A stretch of 39,716 bases of DNA from Saccharofermentans sp. (GTDB lineage: Bacteria; Bacillota; Clostridia; Saccharofermentanales; Saccharofermentanaceae), in assembly GCA_024695505.1 (NCBI GenBank), contig JAILIB010000139.1, positions 1 through 39,716 of the forward strand. The letters are read 5' to 3'. Position numbers and translations under genes: made by a program. How positions within the stretch are numbered: the first letter of the stretch is position 1; each line of letters starts with the position of its first letter. The notes under the pieces are model-generated. The model saw only the letters and a program-made list of their open reading frames with translations. It had not been told where the DNA came from and made no database searches. Positions 1 to 9,962 of the stretch are shown here, piece by piece.

Positions 1-969
1 CTGCAGGTTGCGGGAAAGATCCTGAGTTCGGGCGGGATCCACGTTACCGCGCTCAAGTCCGGAAACGCTCTCTTCGACTATCTCGATAAGGAGACCGAGC
101 TTCCGAATCTTATCCTGCTTGACGTGAAGATGCCTGAAATGGGCGGCTTTGAAGTTATTAAGAGACTGCATTCCCTTGAGTCTGAGGCATCCAGGATCCC
201 CGTTGTATTCCTTACGGCTGATGAGAGTGAAGGTGCTGAACATGAAGGCCTTTCGCTAGGCGCAAGTGACTTTATCAGAAAGCCTTTCGTACCCGATGTC
301 CTCCTGCTCAGAGTCAACAACCTGATCGAATTGAACACATTGAAGAATCAGCTTTACGGCGAGATCGAGAGCAAGACGCGTGAGAACAAGGCGATGTTCA
401 TGCAGGCGATCGGCGCGCTTTCCGCAGCGATCGATGCGAAGGATACTTATACGAGCGGTCATTCGAGCCGTGTCGCGGAATATTCCAAAATGATCGCCAA
501 GAGGGCAGGTTACTCCGATGCGAAACAGGATGAGATCTACATGATGGCTCTAATGCACGACGTTGGAATGATAGGCGTTCCGGGTGCTGTACTGCATAAG
601 CCCGGCAGGCTCACGCCTGAGGAATATGAACAGATCAAGAAGCACCCGCAGTCCGGAGCTGACATCCTCAAGAGCATTGACAGCGATCCGAAGATCGGGA
701 TCTGTGCCCTTCAGCATCACGAAAGATATGACGGAAGCGGATATCCGGCAGGCCTTAAGGGGGACGCGATCCTTGAAGAGGCAAGGATAGTTGCCGTGGC
801 GAATGCTTACGACGCGATGTCTTCCGACAGGATATACAGGGACAGGCTCCCGCAGCAGGAGATCATTGAAGAGATCAGGAGCGGAATGGGAACGCAGTTT
901 GATCCGAAGTTCGCAGAGATCATGCTTGAGATCATTGAAGAAGACAAAGCCTATGAGATGAGAGGTTGA
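1..969 (+). CDS. Response regulator with REC domain and HD-GYP c-di-GMP phosphodiesterase domain (5' truncated by window edge)
   Basis: Frame 1 is open from base 1 (LQVAGKILSSGGIHVTALKSGNALFDYLDKE...NLILLDVKMPEMGG), so the ATG at 124 is internal. HD motif MMALMHDVGMIGVP and GYP motif HHERYDGSGYPAGLKG are present. Confidence 0.93.
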   Translation: MQVAGKILSSGGIHVTALKSGNALFDYLDKETELPNLILLDVKMPEMGGFEVIKRLHSLESEASRIPVVFLTADESEGAEHEGLSLGASDFIRKPFVPDVLLLRVNNLIELNTLKNQLYGEIESKTRENKAMFMQAIGALSAAIDAKDTYTSGHSSRVAEYSKMIAKRAGYSDAKQDEIYMMALMHDVGMIGVPGAVLHKPGRLTPEEYEQIKKHPQSGADILKSIDSDPKIGICALQHHERYDGSGYPAGLKGDAILEEARIVAVANAYDAMSSDRIYRDRLPQQEIIEEIRSGMGTQFDPKFAEIMLEIIEEDKAYEMRG

Positions 970-974
970 CCCAA

Positions 975-3524
975 ATGAGTACAAATGACAAGGACCTTTT
1001 CCAAACATCGCACCTCACCATCCTGGTAAGCTACACGATCTTCGCAACTATACTGGTCGCCGAATCCCTTCTTCTCGGATGGGAAAAATGGGCGCTTCTT
1101 CTTATCATTTGCGGGATCATTGCCGCCTGGATCCTTCACATCAGGCATAATACTCCGTCTAATATACGTTTAACTCTTTATGCAGTCCTTATGATGGGCT
1201 GCTATTTTTTCTATGGCGTGCATCAGACCAGTACGTTCGATCTGGCGCTGGTAATGGCTGCCATCATCATGCTTCATACGATGACTGGCAGAAAGGTGTT
1301 TATAACTCTGTGCCAGTTTACGTTCTACCTGACGATGGCATATGAAGTGGTTACCATGATCGGCAACGGTGAAGTCTTTGACGTACTTGTCATTTCGCGT
1401 TGCGTGCTCCATTTCGCGATGGTCTTCTTCATCGGAATGTTCGCCAAAAAGATCATCGACAAGTGGATGCAGGTCCTCAACAAGTCCAAGGATGAAGTCG
1501 AGCAGCTTACCGAAGCAACGGAACATCTTAACGATTTCCTTGCCAACGTTTCACATGAGCTGAGGACCCCGGTAAACGCGATCATCGGTCTTACTACCCT
1601 TTGCATCGAGAAGTCCAGACACCGTGAAGTCGAGAATGACCTTATCGCGGTAAGGGATTCGGGCAGAAGGGTCGCAGAGCAGATCGGTGACATTCTGGAT
1701 TACTCCGAGATCGACCGTAAGAAAGCGGTCTGCAACAACGAGGACTACATGATGTCCTCTGTTCTCCACGATCTTGTCACGGATGTCAAGCAGTACAAGT
1801 CAAAGCACGTCGAGCTCATCATCGACGTTGATCCTTCGATCCCCGCGGTAATGAATTCAGACGTTGCCAAGATAAAGAAGATACTGAGGGCGCTTATAAC
1901 CAACGGCCTCAAGTACACGCAAAAGGGAGGCGTTTATGTAAGGATCACCACAGAGCCCCAGGATTACGGTGTCAACCTCTGTATAGAAGTCACTGATACC
2001 GGCAAGGGTATGACCGACTATGAGCTCGAGAAGGTATATGACAGCTTCTATCAGGCTGACTCCTCAAGATCGCGCCAGGGAGGAGGCTTGGGCCTGGGCC
2101 TCGCCATAGCTTCCGGCTTCGTGGCTCTCCTCGGAGGCTTCATGACGATCGAGAGCAAGCCTGATGTCGGAACGACGGTCAACGTCAGTATCCCGCAGAA
2201 GATCATCGATCCTCTGAGCTGCATGTCCGTTGCGGCTCCGGACAAGCTTGTTCTGGGCGCTTTCCTCCATTTCGAAAAATACGACCATCCGGCCGTACGC
2301 GACTACTACAACTCGATGGTCCTTAACATTGTCAAGGGTCTTGGCATACAGATGCACCGTGTTAACAACGCGCAGAACCTGAAGCTTTTGCATGACACGA
2401 TCCATCTGACGCACCTTTTCATTGCTGAAGAGGAATACAATGACAACGTTGACCTTATCGAGGATCTTGCAAAGGAAATGGTCGTTGCGGTCGTTGCCAA
2501 CGAAGGCATGATCCTTCCGAAGAACACGCACGTAAGGGTTCTCGAGAAGCCGTTCTACTGCTTCCCCGTCGTATCCATCCTGAATTCCTCGGTCGACACC
2601 AAGGAAGAGACGGTTAAGAAGCTTCGCTGCGAAGGCGTCAGGGCGCTTGTCGTTGATGACGAGTCCATGAACCTCGTTGTTGCCAAGAGTATCTTCGGCA
2701 GGTACGGCATGAAGGTTTATACCGCGACTTCCGGACAGGAATCCATCGATATCTGCCGTGAAAAGGTATTCGATATCATCTTCATGGATCACATGATGAG
2801 CGGCATGGACGGCGTTGAAGCGATGAAGCGCATCAGAACGGACGTTGCCGGCCTTAACGGTTCGATACCTGTAGTCGCGCTTACCGCAAACGCGATGAGC
2901 TCTGCCAAGCAGATGTTCCTTTCTGAAGGCTTTGACGGTTTCGTAAGCAAGCCGGTCGAGATAGAAGAACTCGAAAGAGTGTTAAAGCAGGTTCTCCCGA
3001 AGTCCGCGATCTCTTACGTTGATGCAAACGGCGTTATCGAGGAAGCGGCTGACGAGCCTGAAGAACCTGCACCTGCACCGGCTGCTGTACAGGAAAAGGA
3101 TTTCGTGAACGAGCTTCGTAAGTGCGGCATCGATACAGAAGCAGGCCTTAAGTACTGCGTGGGTGACAAGGAGTTCTACAAGTCGCTGCTCATTCAGTTT
3201 GCTACGGAGTCTGCCGACAAGATCGGTTCGATGAAGAAGTACTACAACTCGCGTGACTGGCACAATTACGAGATCCTCGTTCACGCCCTGAAGAGCACCG
3301 CCAAGATGATAGGCATAGCTGACCTGTCCGAGAAAGCCAAAGCTCTTGAGCAGGCGGCAAAACAGAATGACGCGAACTACATCCTTGAGAATCACGAGCA
3401 GATGATCAAGGATTACGGCCGCATCACGGCTGACATCAGGGAGCAGATCCTCTCTGATGATAAGGACGAAGATGACGACGTGTTTGAGTTTGAACCTGAG
3501 ACAGACGGAGGTGACAAGGTATGA
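975..3524 (+). CDS. Membrane hybrid histidine kinase (TM sensor, HisKA, HATPase, REC, Hpt)
   Basis: H-box FLANVSHELRTPVNAIIG; ATP lid GGGLGLGLAIASGF; REC VDDESMNLVVAKSI...IIFMDHMMSGMDGVEAM; Hpt YEILVHALKSTAKMIGI. ATG at 975; a TTG at 966 overlaps the upstream stop. Confidence 0.9.
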   Translation: MSTNDKDLFQTSHLTILVSYTIFATILVAESLLLGWEKWALLLIICGIIAAWILHIRHNTPSNIRLTLYAVLMMGCYFFYGVHQTSTFDLALVMAAIIMLHTMTGRKVFITLCQFTFYLTMAYEVVTMIGNGEVFDVLVISRCVLHFAMVFFIGMFAKKIIDKWMQVLNKSKDEVEQLTEATEHLNDFLANVSHELRTPVNAIIGLTTLCIEKSRHREVENDLIAVRDSGRRVAEQIGDILDYSEIDRKKAVCNNEDYMMSSVLHDLVTDVKQYKSKHVELIIDVDPSIPAVMNSDVAKIKKILRALITNGLKYTQKGGVYVRITTEPQDYGVNLCIEVTDTGKGMTDYELEKVYDSFYQADSSRSRQGGGLGLGLAIASGFVALLGGFMTIESKPDVGTTVNVSIPQKIIDPLSCMSVAAPDKLVLGAFLHFEKYDHPAVRDYYNSMVLNIVKGLGIQMHRVNNAQNLKLLHDTIHLTHLFIAEEEYNDNVDLIEDLAKEMVVAVVANEGMILPKNTHVRVLEKPFYCFPVVSILNSSVDTKEETVKKLRCEGVRALVVDDESMNLVVAKSIFGRYGMKVYTATSGQESIDICREKVFDIIFMDHMMSGMDGVEAMKRIRTDVAGLNGSIPVVALTANAMSSAKQMFLSEGFDGFVSKPVEIEELERVLKQVLPKSAISYVDANGVIEEAADEPEEPAPAPAAVQEKDFVNELRKCGIDTEAGLKYCVGDKEFYKSLLIQFATESADKIGSMKKYYNSRDWHNYEILVHALKSTAKMIGIADLSEKAKALEQAAKQNDANYILENHEQMIKDYGRITADIREQILSDDKDEDDDVFEFEPETDGGDKV

Positions 3525-6247
3525 AAGGCATTTTAAGATATCTTTTCCAGCCGTCGAAAAATGACCGTGAGGCAATTAAGTCCGCTTATTACGAGTCCGT
3601 CGCACCGACGCGCGTCACGATGTATCTTGCCCTTGCGGCAGCCATCACTTTCCTGGTACTGACGTTTGTATATCCTTCGTATTTCGGAGGAACCACTGTT
3701 CTCTACCACCAGATCTGCTATGTCTGGGTAATCCTGGTAGCCGCTATCTGGCTGCTCGGTATCCGCAACGCAATGAAGGACTATCAGGCCAGATACCGCA
3801 CCGTCTTTGTGCTTAACCACTTTATGGGAGTGTCACTCTATCTTTGGGTAGTATCTCTCATGATCGTCAACAGCATGGCCAGAGGCACCGTTGATACAAC
3901 GCTCTTCATGACCGTTGCACTGGTTGTTCCGCTTTGCGTATATCTGAACCCGATCGTATATGTCGTGATCGCGGTCATATCGAACGTCGGAGTCATCTCA
4001 TTCCTTTATTACATGGTCTCAAAGGGATCCATCGAACAAAACGAGATGGCAAACTTCCTTATCTTCTCTGTATTCCAGGTCGTAATGGGTCTCATAATGT
4101 CCTATACGAGGTTCAGGCTGAACGAACAGCTCGTTACCGCGGAGAAGCAGCGTAAAGAGATATACATGCTCAACAAGTCGCAGACGAGTTTCTTCTCAAA
4201 CATGAGCCATGAGATCAGGACTCCTATCAATACGATCATCGGCCTTAACGAGATGATCCTCCGTGAGGACGTCAGTGAGGAAGTCATAGAGGATGCAGTA
4301 AACATTAAGGCCGCAGGCAAACTCCTCCTTAACCTCATCAACGACATCCTCGACATGAGCAAGTTCCAGTCGGGAAGCATGCAGCTCCTGATCGAACCTT
4401 ATCACACGGGAGACATGCTCTCGGACATCGTCGGAATGCTCTGGATCAGGGCCAAGGATAAGAAGCTTGAATTCAATGTTGATGTTTCTCCTGACATTCC
4501 TGCGGAGCTTATCGGTGATGAAGTAAGGATCAAGCAGATCCTGATCAACGTCATCAACAACGCCATCAAATACACGAAGGAGGGATCTGTCTCCCTGACC
4601 GTCCAGTGCGAGAGGCCCGATGAAAAGACCTGCAACATGATCTACACGGTCTCCGATACCGGTATCGGCATCAAGTCGGAAGATATCCCGTACCTGTTCT
4701 CCGCTTTCAAGAGAGTCGATGAGACGGTTACCAAGCACATTGAAGGAACAGGTCTGGGCCTTTCGATCGTTAAGCAGCTTGTGGACATCATGGGCGGAAA
4801 GATCACCGTCAACAGTATCTACAAGAAGGGTTCAACCTTTATCATCGAGATCCCCCAGAGGATCGAACGCCAGGGCTCTGTCGGTTCTTACGATTTCACC
4901 AAGACCGGAAAAGCCGAAAAGAGAAAGGGTTATACTCCCAAGTTTGAAGCTCCCGAGGCCAGGATCCTGGTAGTCGACGACAATGAGGCCAACCTCATGG
5001 TCGTAAGCAAGCTCCTGCGCGACACGAAAGTCCGTATCGATACTGCCACGAGCGGCGCAGAAGCTTTGAGAAAAACGCTCAACATCAAATACAACGTTAT
5101 CTTCATGGACCATCTCATGCCTGAAATGGACGGCGTTGAGTGCAGAAGAAAGATAAAGGAACAGACGGGCGGAAGATGCCGTGAAACACCGATCGTCATT
5201 CTTACAGCGAATGCCGATGAAGAGAACAGGGCGCTCTATGCCCGTGAAAACTTCGACGGCTATCTGTCGAAACCGGTAAGCGGCGATGCTCTCGAAAACG
5301 AGCTGTATGCCCATCTCCCGAAGGAAATGGTCCACATTACCGGAAAGAAGAGCGAGATCGCTGAAGAGTCCATCTCCTGGATGAGCGGCGCAAAGAAGCG
5401 TAAGAGCATCGTGATCACTACGGAGAGCGTTGCGGATCTTTCGCCTGAACTTATTGAAAAATACGGAATCGCGGTCATTCCCCACAAGGTCCGCACGGAC
5501 GAGGGACTCTTCAAGGACGGCAAGGAGATCGAGACCCTGGGTGTCCTCAAGTACATGGAAAACCCGAAGAACAACGTTCTCCCGGAAGGCCCGACTGTAA
5601 GGGAAGTCGAAGAGTTCTTTGCAAAGCAATTGTCTTATGCAAACAACATTATCCATATTTCGATCTCCAGCAAGATCGAGCACAGCGGATACCAGCCGGC
5701 TCTTGAAGCATCAAGATCATTCGACAACGTCTTCATCATCGATTCGGGACACGTTTCGAGCGGTCAGGGCCTCATGGCGGTCATCGCGGCGAAAATGGTC
5801 GAAGAAGGCCTCTCTGCTGAAGAGATCGTCAAAGAACTCGAAGTCTATAAGAAAAAGATCCACACCAGCTTCATCGTTGACAATCTTGACTTCCTCGCGC
5901 GTGCGGGACAGGTCGGAAACGGCATAGCAAACCTCGTCAAGTCGCTTATGGGACGACCCGTATTAAGGCTGCGCAACGGCGTTATGGGTGTCGGAATGAC
6001 TTATTTCGGCGCCAGGGAGATCGCCTGGAAGGCATACATCAACTCCGTTCTGACGCATACCGCAAAGATCGACACCAGCATCCTTTTCGTAACCTACGTC
6101 GGCATCAGCAAGCGCGACACGGACTGGATCAGGGAGCAGATCGAGAAATACCAGCATTTCGATGAGATCTACTTCAAGCAGGCGTCACCTGCAGTCTCGG
6201 TCAACTGCGGCCCGGGTACGTTCGGTCTGTTGTTCGTAGAGAAATAA
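3521..6247 (+). CDS. Membrane hybrid histidine kinase fused to REC and a C-terminal DegV-family domain
   Basis: H-box FFSNMSHEIRTPINTIIG; HATPase GTGLGLSIVKQLVDIMGG; REC VVDDNEANLMVVSKLL...IIFMDHLMPEMDGVE; from about 5396 DegV-like KRKSIVITTESVADLSPELIEKYGIAVIPHKV...IIDSGHVSSGQGLM...TSFIVDNLDFLARAGQVGN. ATGA overlap with upstream gene. Confidence 0.92.
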   Translation: MKGILRYLFQPSKNDREAIKSAYYESVAPTRVTMYLALAAAITFLVLTFVYPSYFGGTTVLYHQICYVWVILVAAIWLLGIRNAMKDYQARYRTVFVLNHFMGVSLYLWVVSLMIVNSMARGTVDTTLFMTVALVVPLCVYLNPIVYVVIAVISNVGVISFLYYMVSKGSIEQNEMANFLIFSVFQVVMGLIMSYTRFRLNEQLVTAEKQRKEIYMLNKSQTSFFSNMSHEIRTPINTIIGLNEMILREDVSEEVIEDAVNIKAAGKLLLNLINDILDMSKFQSGSMQLLIEPYHTGDMLSDIVGMLWIRAKDKKLEFNVDVSPDIPAELIGDEVRIKQILINVINNAIKYTKEGSVSLTVQCERPDEKTCNMIYTVSDTGIGIKSEDIPYLFSAFKRVDETVTKHIEGTGLGLSIVKQLVDIMGGKITVNSIYKKGSTFIIEIPQRIERQGSVGSYDFTKTGKAEKRKGYTPKFEAPEARILVVDDNEANLMVVSKLLRDTKVRIDTATSGAEALRKTLNIKYNVIFMDHLMPEMDGVECRRKIKEQTGGRCRETPIVILTANADEENRALYARENFDGYLSKPVSGDALENELYAHLPKEMVHITGKKSEIAEESISWMSGAKKRKSIVITTESVADLSPELIEKYGIAVIPHKVRTDEGLFKDGKEIETLGVLKYMENPKNNVLPEGPTVREVEEFFAKQLSYANNIIHISISSKIEHSGYQPALEASRSFDNVFIIDSGHVSSGQGLMAVIAAKMVEEGLSAEEIVKELEVYKKKIHTSFIVDNLDFLARAGQVGNGIANLVKSLMGRPVLRLRNGVMGVGMTYFGAREIAWKAYINSVLTHTAKIDTSILFVTYVGISKRDTDWIREQIEKYQHFDEIYFKQASPAVSVNCGPGTFGLLFVEK

Positions 6248-6268
6248 CCGTTAAACGATTTCTGTGTT

Positions 6269-6303
6269 AAAAGAGGCATTCACGTAAGGAGTGCCTCTTT
6301 TCT
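6269..6303. terminator. Intrinsic terminator, probably bidirectional, between convergent genes
   Basis: aaagaggca-ttcacgtaaggag-tgcctctttt stem with flanking A and T tracts. Confidence 0.75.
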
Positions 6304-7147
6304 ATTTCATCAGTTCCCAGAAGCTTATTGCGCTGGCGGCGGCAACGTTCAGTGAGTCAACGCCGTGGAACATAGGGATCATAACGCGGTAATCACAAGC
6401 GGCTATTACTTCCTTGGGAAGGCCTGTCCCTTCGGTGCCGAGGATAACGGCGAGTTTCTCATTCGAACGGATCTCATCGTTGTCAACGCTTGTGGAATCC
6501 TCGGTCAGCGCCATCGCTACCGTCTTAAAGCCGTAGGACTGCAAAGTCCGTATCAGGGTTATCCCTTCGGATTCCTCCCTCGAAGCCTTGGTCCAGGGAA
6601 TCTGGAAAACGGTTCCCATGCTGACCCTGGCGGAACGCCTGGTGAGCGGGTCGACGGAAGGCGCGGTCAGCAGAGCGCCTTCCATTCCGAGTGCGGCGGC
6701 ACAGCGGATTATGGCGCCTACGTTTGTAGGATTAACGACGTCGTAGAGGACGGTGATGCGCTTTTTGTCCCGGCAGAAGTCTTCAACGGGAAGTTCGGGC
6801 TTTCTTCTCAAGGTCATCCACAGACCCCGGACAAGGTTGTAGCCCGTAAGATTTATCACGATATCCCTTTTGGCGGTATATACGGGGATGGCATCAAGCT
6901 TTTCCTTTCCCCAGAGCTTTTCAATCGCTTCAAAAACGGGCTGGGCTTCAACTTTCATTCGGCCGGTCTCAACAAGCATCTCGAGCGGCTCGTAACCTGC
7001 CTCGAGCGCACGGAGTACTACGCTGGCGCTTTCCGCAAGAAAGATCCCTATGTCGGGGTCAAAGTATCTGTAGAGCTGTGCTTCGGAGAGCCTGGCGAAA
7101 ACGTCAAGGTCAGGCGAGTTTATGTCCGTTATCTCGATCAGATTCAT
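6302..7147 (-). CDS. SpoU/TrmH-family RNA 2'-O-methyltransferase
   Basis: SPOUT motifs VLYDVVNPTNVGAIIRCAAALGMEGALL, LAVILGTEGTGLPKEVIAACDYRVMIPM, DSLNVAAASAISFWEL. Confidence 0.9.
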   Translation of the reverse strand: MNLIEITDINSPDLDVFARLSEAQLYRYFDPDIGIFLAESASVVLRALEAGYEPLEMLVETGRMKVEAQPVFEAIEKLWGKEKLDAIPVYTAKRDIVINLTGYNLVRGLWMTLRRKPELPVEDFCRDKKRITVLYDVVNPTNVGAIIRCAAALGMEGALLTAPSVDPLTRRSARVSMGTVFQIPWTKASREESEGITLIRTLQSYGFKTVAMALTEDSTSVDNDEIRSNEKLAVILGTEGTGLPKEVIAACDYRVMIPMFHGVDSLNVAAASAISFWELMK

Positions 7148-7279
7148 ATAAAAAGATGTGATTGCCTCAATTTTGCATTTCCTGTTTACGGGAACCCGGA
7201 TGCGGTTGCTGCTATTATATAACTAATAAGTGGTAAAATATCTCCATTATTGAGCAGATTATCTTATGGTCAGAGGAAA

Positions 7280-9055
7280 ATGAAAAAGATTAAGACATTT
7301 GTATCGGCGGTCCTTTTATCGGCAATGGTCCTATCGTTCTGTGCCTGTAAGAAACAGGAACAGCCGGCTGCCGAAACTCCGGCTACTGAGACAGGATCTT
7401 CCGTTCAGGTGACGGAAACGTCTGAACCTGTTGAAACCACGGAACATTCTGAACCGGCGGCAGAAAAAAAGAAGAGCAATGACATCGTTATCCTTGCTAC
7501 GAGCGATATTCACGCCTGCCCGGAAAGGGGATTCAGTTATACAGGTCTTTACCGTATCCGCGAGAGGTTTCAGAACGAAGGGTGCGAAGTCATTTTGACC
7601 GATTCCGGTGATGAGATCGAGGGTCACTCGATACTTTTCGGACCTGTTACCAGGGGTGACCAGGTCATAGATCTGATGAACAAGATGGGATACGATATGG
7701 CGATCCCCGGCAATCACGATTTCAATTATGGTCCTGACAGGCTTATCGAATTGACGAAAAAAGCAAATTACCCGTATCTTTCGTGCAATCTTGAAAAGAA
7801 CGGCAAGCTCGTTTTCAAACCTTATATCATTAAAGAGGTCAGAGGGAAAAAGATCGCTTTTGTCGGAGCGACAACGCCCAGGTCCTTAGGTGAATACACA
7901 TCCGAAACCCTGTTCCAGAATGCTGACGGCAAGCTGATATACAGCATGAACGGCGGAAATAAAGGAAAGAACTTCTGTAAGGTCATTCAGGCGAATGTTG
8001 ATAAGGCGAGGGCTGAGGGAGCCGATTATGTAATTGCCATGACTCATATCGGACAGGCAAAAAAATACAAATCTTATGACACTGTTTCTTACGTTATGGC
8101 CAATACGAAGGGAATCGATGTTTTCCTTGACGGACACAGTCATGACGCAAAGAAGATCGAGGCCGTTAATTCCGAAGGAAAGCCTGTTACAAGGATAGCC
8201 ATGGGCGCGAGATTCAGCAGGATCGGATATGTCAGGATCTCGGCTGATGACGGTTCGGTCAAGACGGGTATATTTACCTGGTCAAGCTCGGTAAGCCCGA
8301 CTGAACTTTTCGGGATCAGAAACGTTATGACGGAAGAGGTCGACAAGGCATTAGAGCAATTTAACGATACGTTATATAAGAAACAGGGAACTCTGGAATT
8401 CCCGCTGCTGATCACCGATCCTGAGAAAGTGAATGCTAATGGTGATCCGGTAAGAAATGTCACTAAAGTTGAGACCAACATGGGCGACTTCGTAGCCGAT
8501 GCTTTCCGGTCTGCCACAGGCGCGGATATCGCGATCGTTACCGGAAATATGATCAAAGCCTCATTGCAGCCCGGCGATATCTCGATGTACGATTGTTATA
8601 ACGTCCTTTCTGCAACTAAGCAGATATGCGTCGTTGAAGCTACCGGACAGGATATCCTTGACGCATTGGAATGGAGCTGCCGTAAATATCCGAACGAAAA
8701 CAGTTCGTTCCTTCAGGTGTCCGGTATTTCGTTCAAGGTCAACACCAAGATAAAGACCTCAGTAAAGAGCAAAAACGGCAAATTCTACAGGGTAGCGGGG
8801 AAACGGAGGGTGAGTAACGTTAAGATAGGCGGCACTCCGATCGACCCGAAGAAGAAATATACTGTTGCTTCGTATTTTAGGACGCTCAGAAGAGGTGACG
8901 GCGGATATAAGATGTTCAAGGAGTGCAAACGGACGAAGACCGTTTCAAGGCTTGATTTCCAGATACTCTCCGATTACATCGGCGGCAAGCTGAAAGGCAA
9001 CATCAGTTCATCTTATATGAATCCTTCCGGTCAGAAGAGGATAACCAAAGCCTGA
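7280..9055 (+). CDS. 5'-nucleotidase/UshA-like metallophosphoesterase, exported, probable lipoprotein
   Basis: Signal peptide with Cys followed by an E/T-rich linker; metallophosphoesterase motifs ATSDIHACPE, DSGDEIEGH, IPGNHDFNYG; C-terminal 5'-nucleotidase domain. ATG 7280 preferred over the 7250 ORF start. Confidence 0.88.
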   Translation: MKKIKTFVSAVLLSAMVLSFCACKKQEQPAAETPATETGSSVQVTETSEPVETTEHSEPAAEKKKSNDIVILATSDIHACPERGFSYTGLYRIRERFQNEGCEVILTDSGDEIEGHSILFGPVTRGDQVIDLMNKMGYDMAIPGNHDFNYGPDRLIELTKKANYPYLSCNLEKNGKLVFKPYIIKEVRGKKIAFVGATTPRSLGEYTSETLFQNADGKLIYSMNGGNKGKNFCKVIQANVDKARAEGADYVIAMTHIGQAKKYKSYDTVSYVMANTKGIDVFLDGHSHDAKKIEAVNSEGKPVTRIAMGARFSRIGYVRISADDGSVKTGIFTWSSSVSPTELFGIRNVMTEEVDKALEQFNDTLYKKQGTLEFPLLITDPEKVNANGDPVRNVTKVETNMGDFVADAFRSATGADIAIVTGNMIKASLQPGDISMYDCYNVLSATKQICVVEATGQDILDALEWSCRKYPNENSSFLQVSGISFKVNTKIKTSVKSKNGKFYRVAGKRRVSNVKIGGTPIDPKKKYTVASYFRTLRRGDGGYKMFKECKRTKTVSRLDFQILSDYIGGKLKGNISSSYMNPSGQKRITKA

Positions 9056-9071
9056 TCTGTTGAAGTATAAT

Positions 9072-9824
9072 ATGCGCATGCGCAAAGGAAAGCCGGTCAC
9101 ATCAGCCATATTACTTACGGCCGCGCTCCTTTTGACGGGAGTTTCGGGCTGTGCGGAGAAATCTGTTGAAACCTCGATGTCAACGGTCCATACTACATGG
9201 CAGGAAACGACCGAAACGACCACTGAAACAACTACCGAGCCGGCTACTGAAACTACCGCTGATCCTGTTTTGCTCAGGGAACCGTTTGTCGGTAAATGGG
9301 TAGGTCTTCTTAGAGCGGGGAAGAATACCGTTTTCTTTACTTTGACGTTTAATGCCGATGGCACGGGATCGCAGGAGTGTTCCGGGAAAACGCAGAAATT
9401 CCAGTATGCGGAACCCGATACGGTCAAAAAGACGATCAGGGTCACTTCCGAAAGCGGATCAGAATACACGATAAGTTATTACAACGGTGAAAACGCTTCA
9501 AACAAGAATTTTACGTTTTCCGGCGGCATGGTGATCGACTGCGAGGTCCCGAGCGTTGACTGCCTGAGGATAAGGGCAACGGATCCTTCGCTTACCGGCG
9601 TCTGGGTCTCGGGGAGCGGAAAGAAGGCGGCTACGCTTGAATTCAGAGCGGACAACGTAATGAAGGATAAGAGAGGCAGCGTTCCCTATACGATCGAGCG
9701 GACGGTCAGCGGCAAACAGGTGATAAGACTGCTTAACGGCGATATCGGGTACAAGATCGAAGGAAATGTCTTAACTCTCGAGACCAACGACACGGATATA
9801 GAGAAGGAGTGGAAAAAGAAATAG
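9072..9824 (+). CDS. Lipoprotein of unknown function with T/E-rich linker
   Basis: Lipobox LLTGVSGC, then ETTETTTETTTEPATETTADP, then a folded domain (FVGKWVGLL...). The ORF track start at 9060 is TTG. Confidence 0.7.
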   Translation: MRMRKGKPVTSAILLTAALLLTGVSGCAEKSVETSMSTVHTTWQETTETTTETTTEPATETTADPVLLREPFVGKWVGLLRAGKNTVFFTLTFNADGTGSQECSGKTQKFQYAEPDTVKKTIRVTSESGSEYTISYYNGENASNKNFTFSGGMVIDCEVPSVDCLRIRATDPSLTGVWVSGSGKKAATLEFRADNVMKDKRGSVPYTIERTVSGKQVIRLLNGDIGYKIEGNVLTLETNDTDIEKEWKKK

Positions 9825-9962
9825 CCCCGATATTTGTGGCTTTTCTGCGGATTTTGATTACAACTTCGGATCAAAATACCATTTAATCTTAAAATTTTTG
9901 AAAAAGGGTATATAATTGTCAGCGTATGCGCGCAAGCGACTAAAAATGAGGATGCTTACTTA

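Noticed and set aside
2064-2792. 242-aa minus-strand ORF
   Set aside because: Antisense to the hybrid kinase; no independent support.
4832-5683. 283-aa minus-strand ORF
   Set aside because: Antisense to the HK-REC-DegV gene; no recognisable motif.
6365-7222. 285-aa plus-strand ORF
   Set aside because: Antisense to the SpoU/TrmH methyltransferase, which has clear SPOUT motifs.
9073-9084. Perfect 12-bp palindrome TGCGCATGCGCA at the lipoprotein start codon
   Set aside because: Short and plausibly a by-product of Met-Arg-Met-Arg codons; no further support for a regulatory role.
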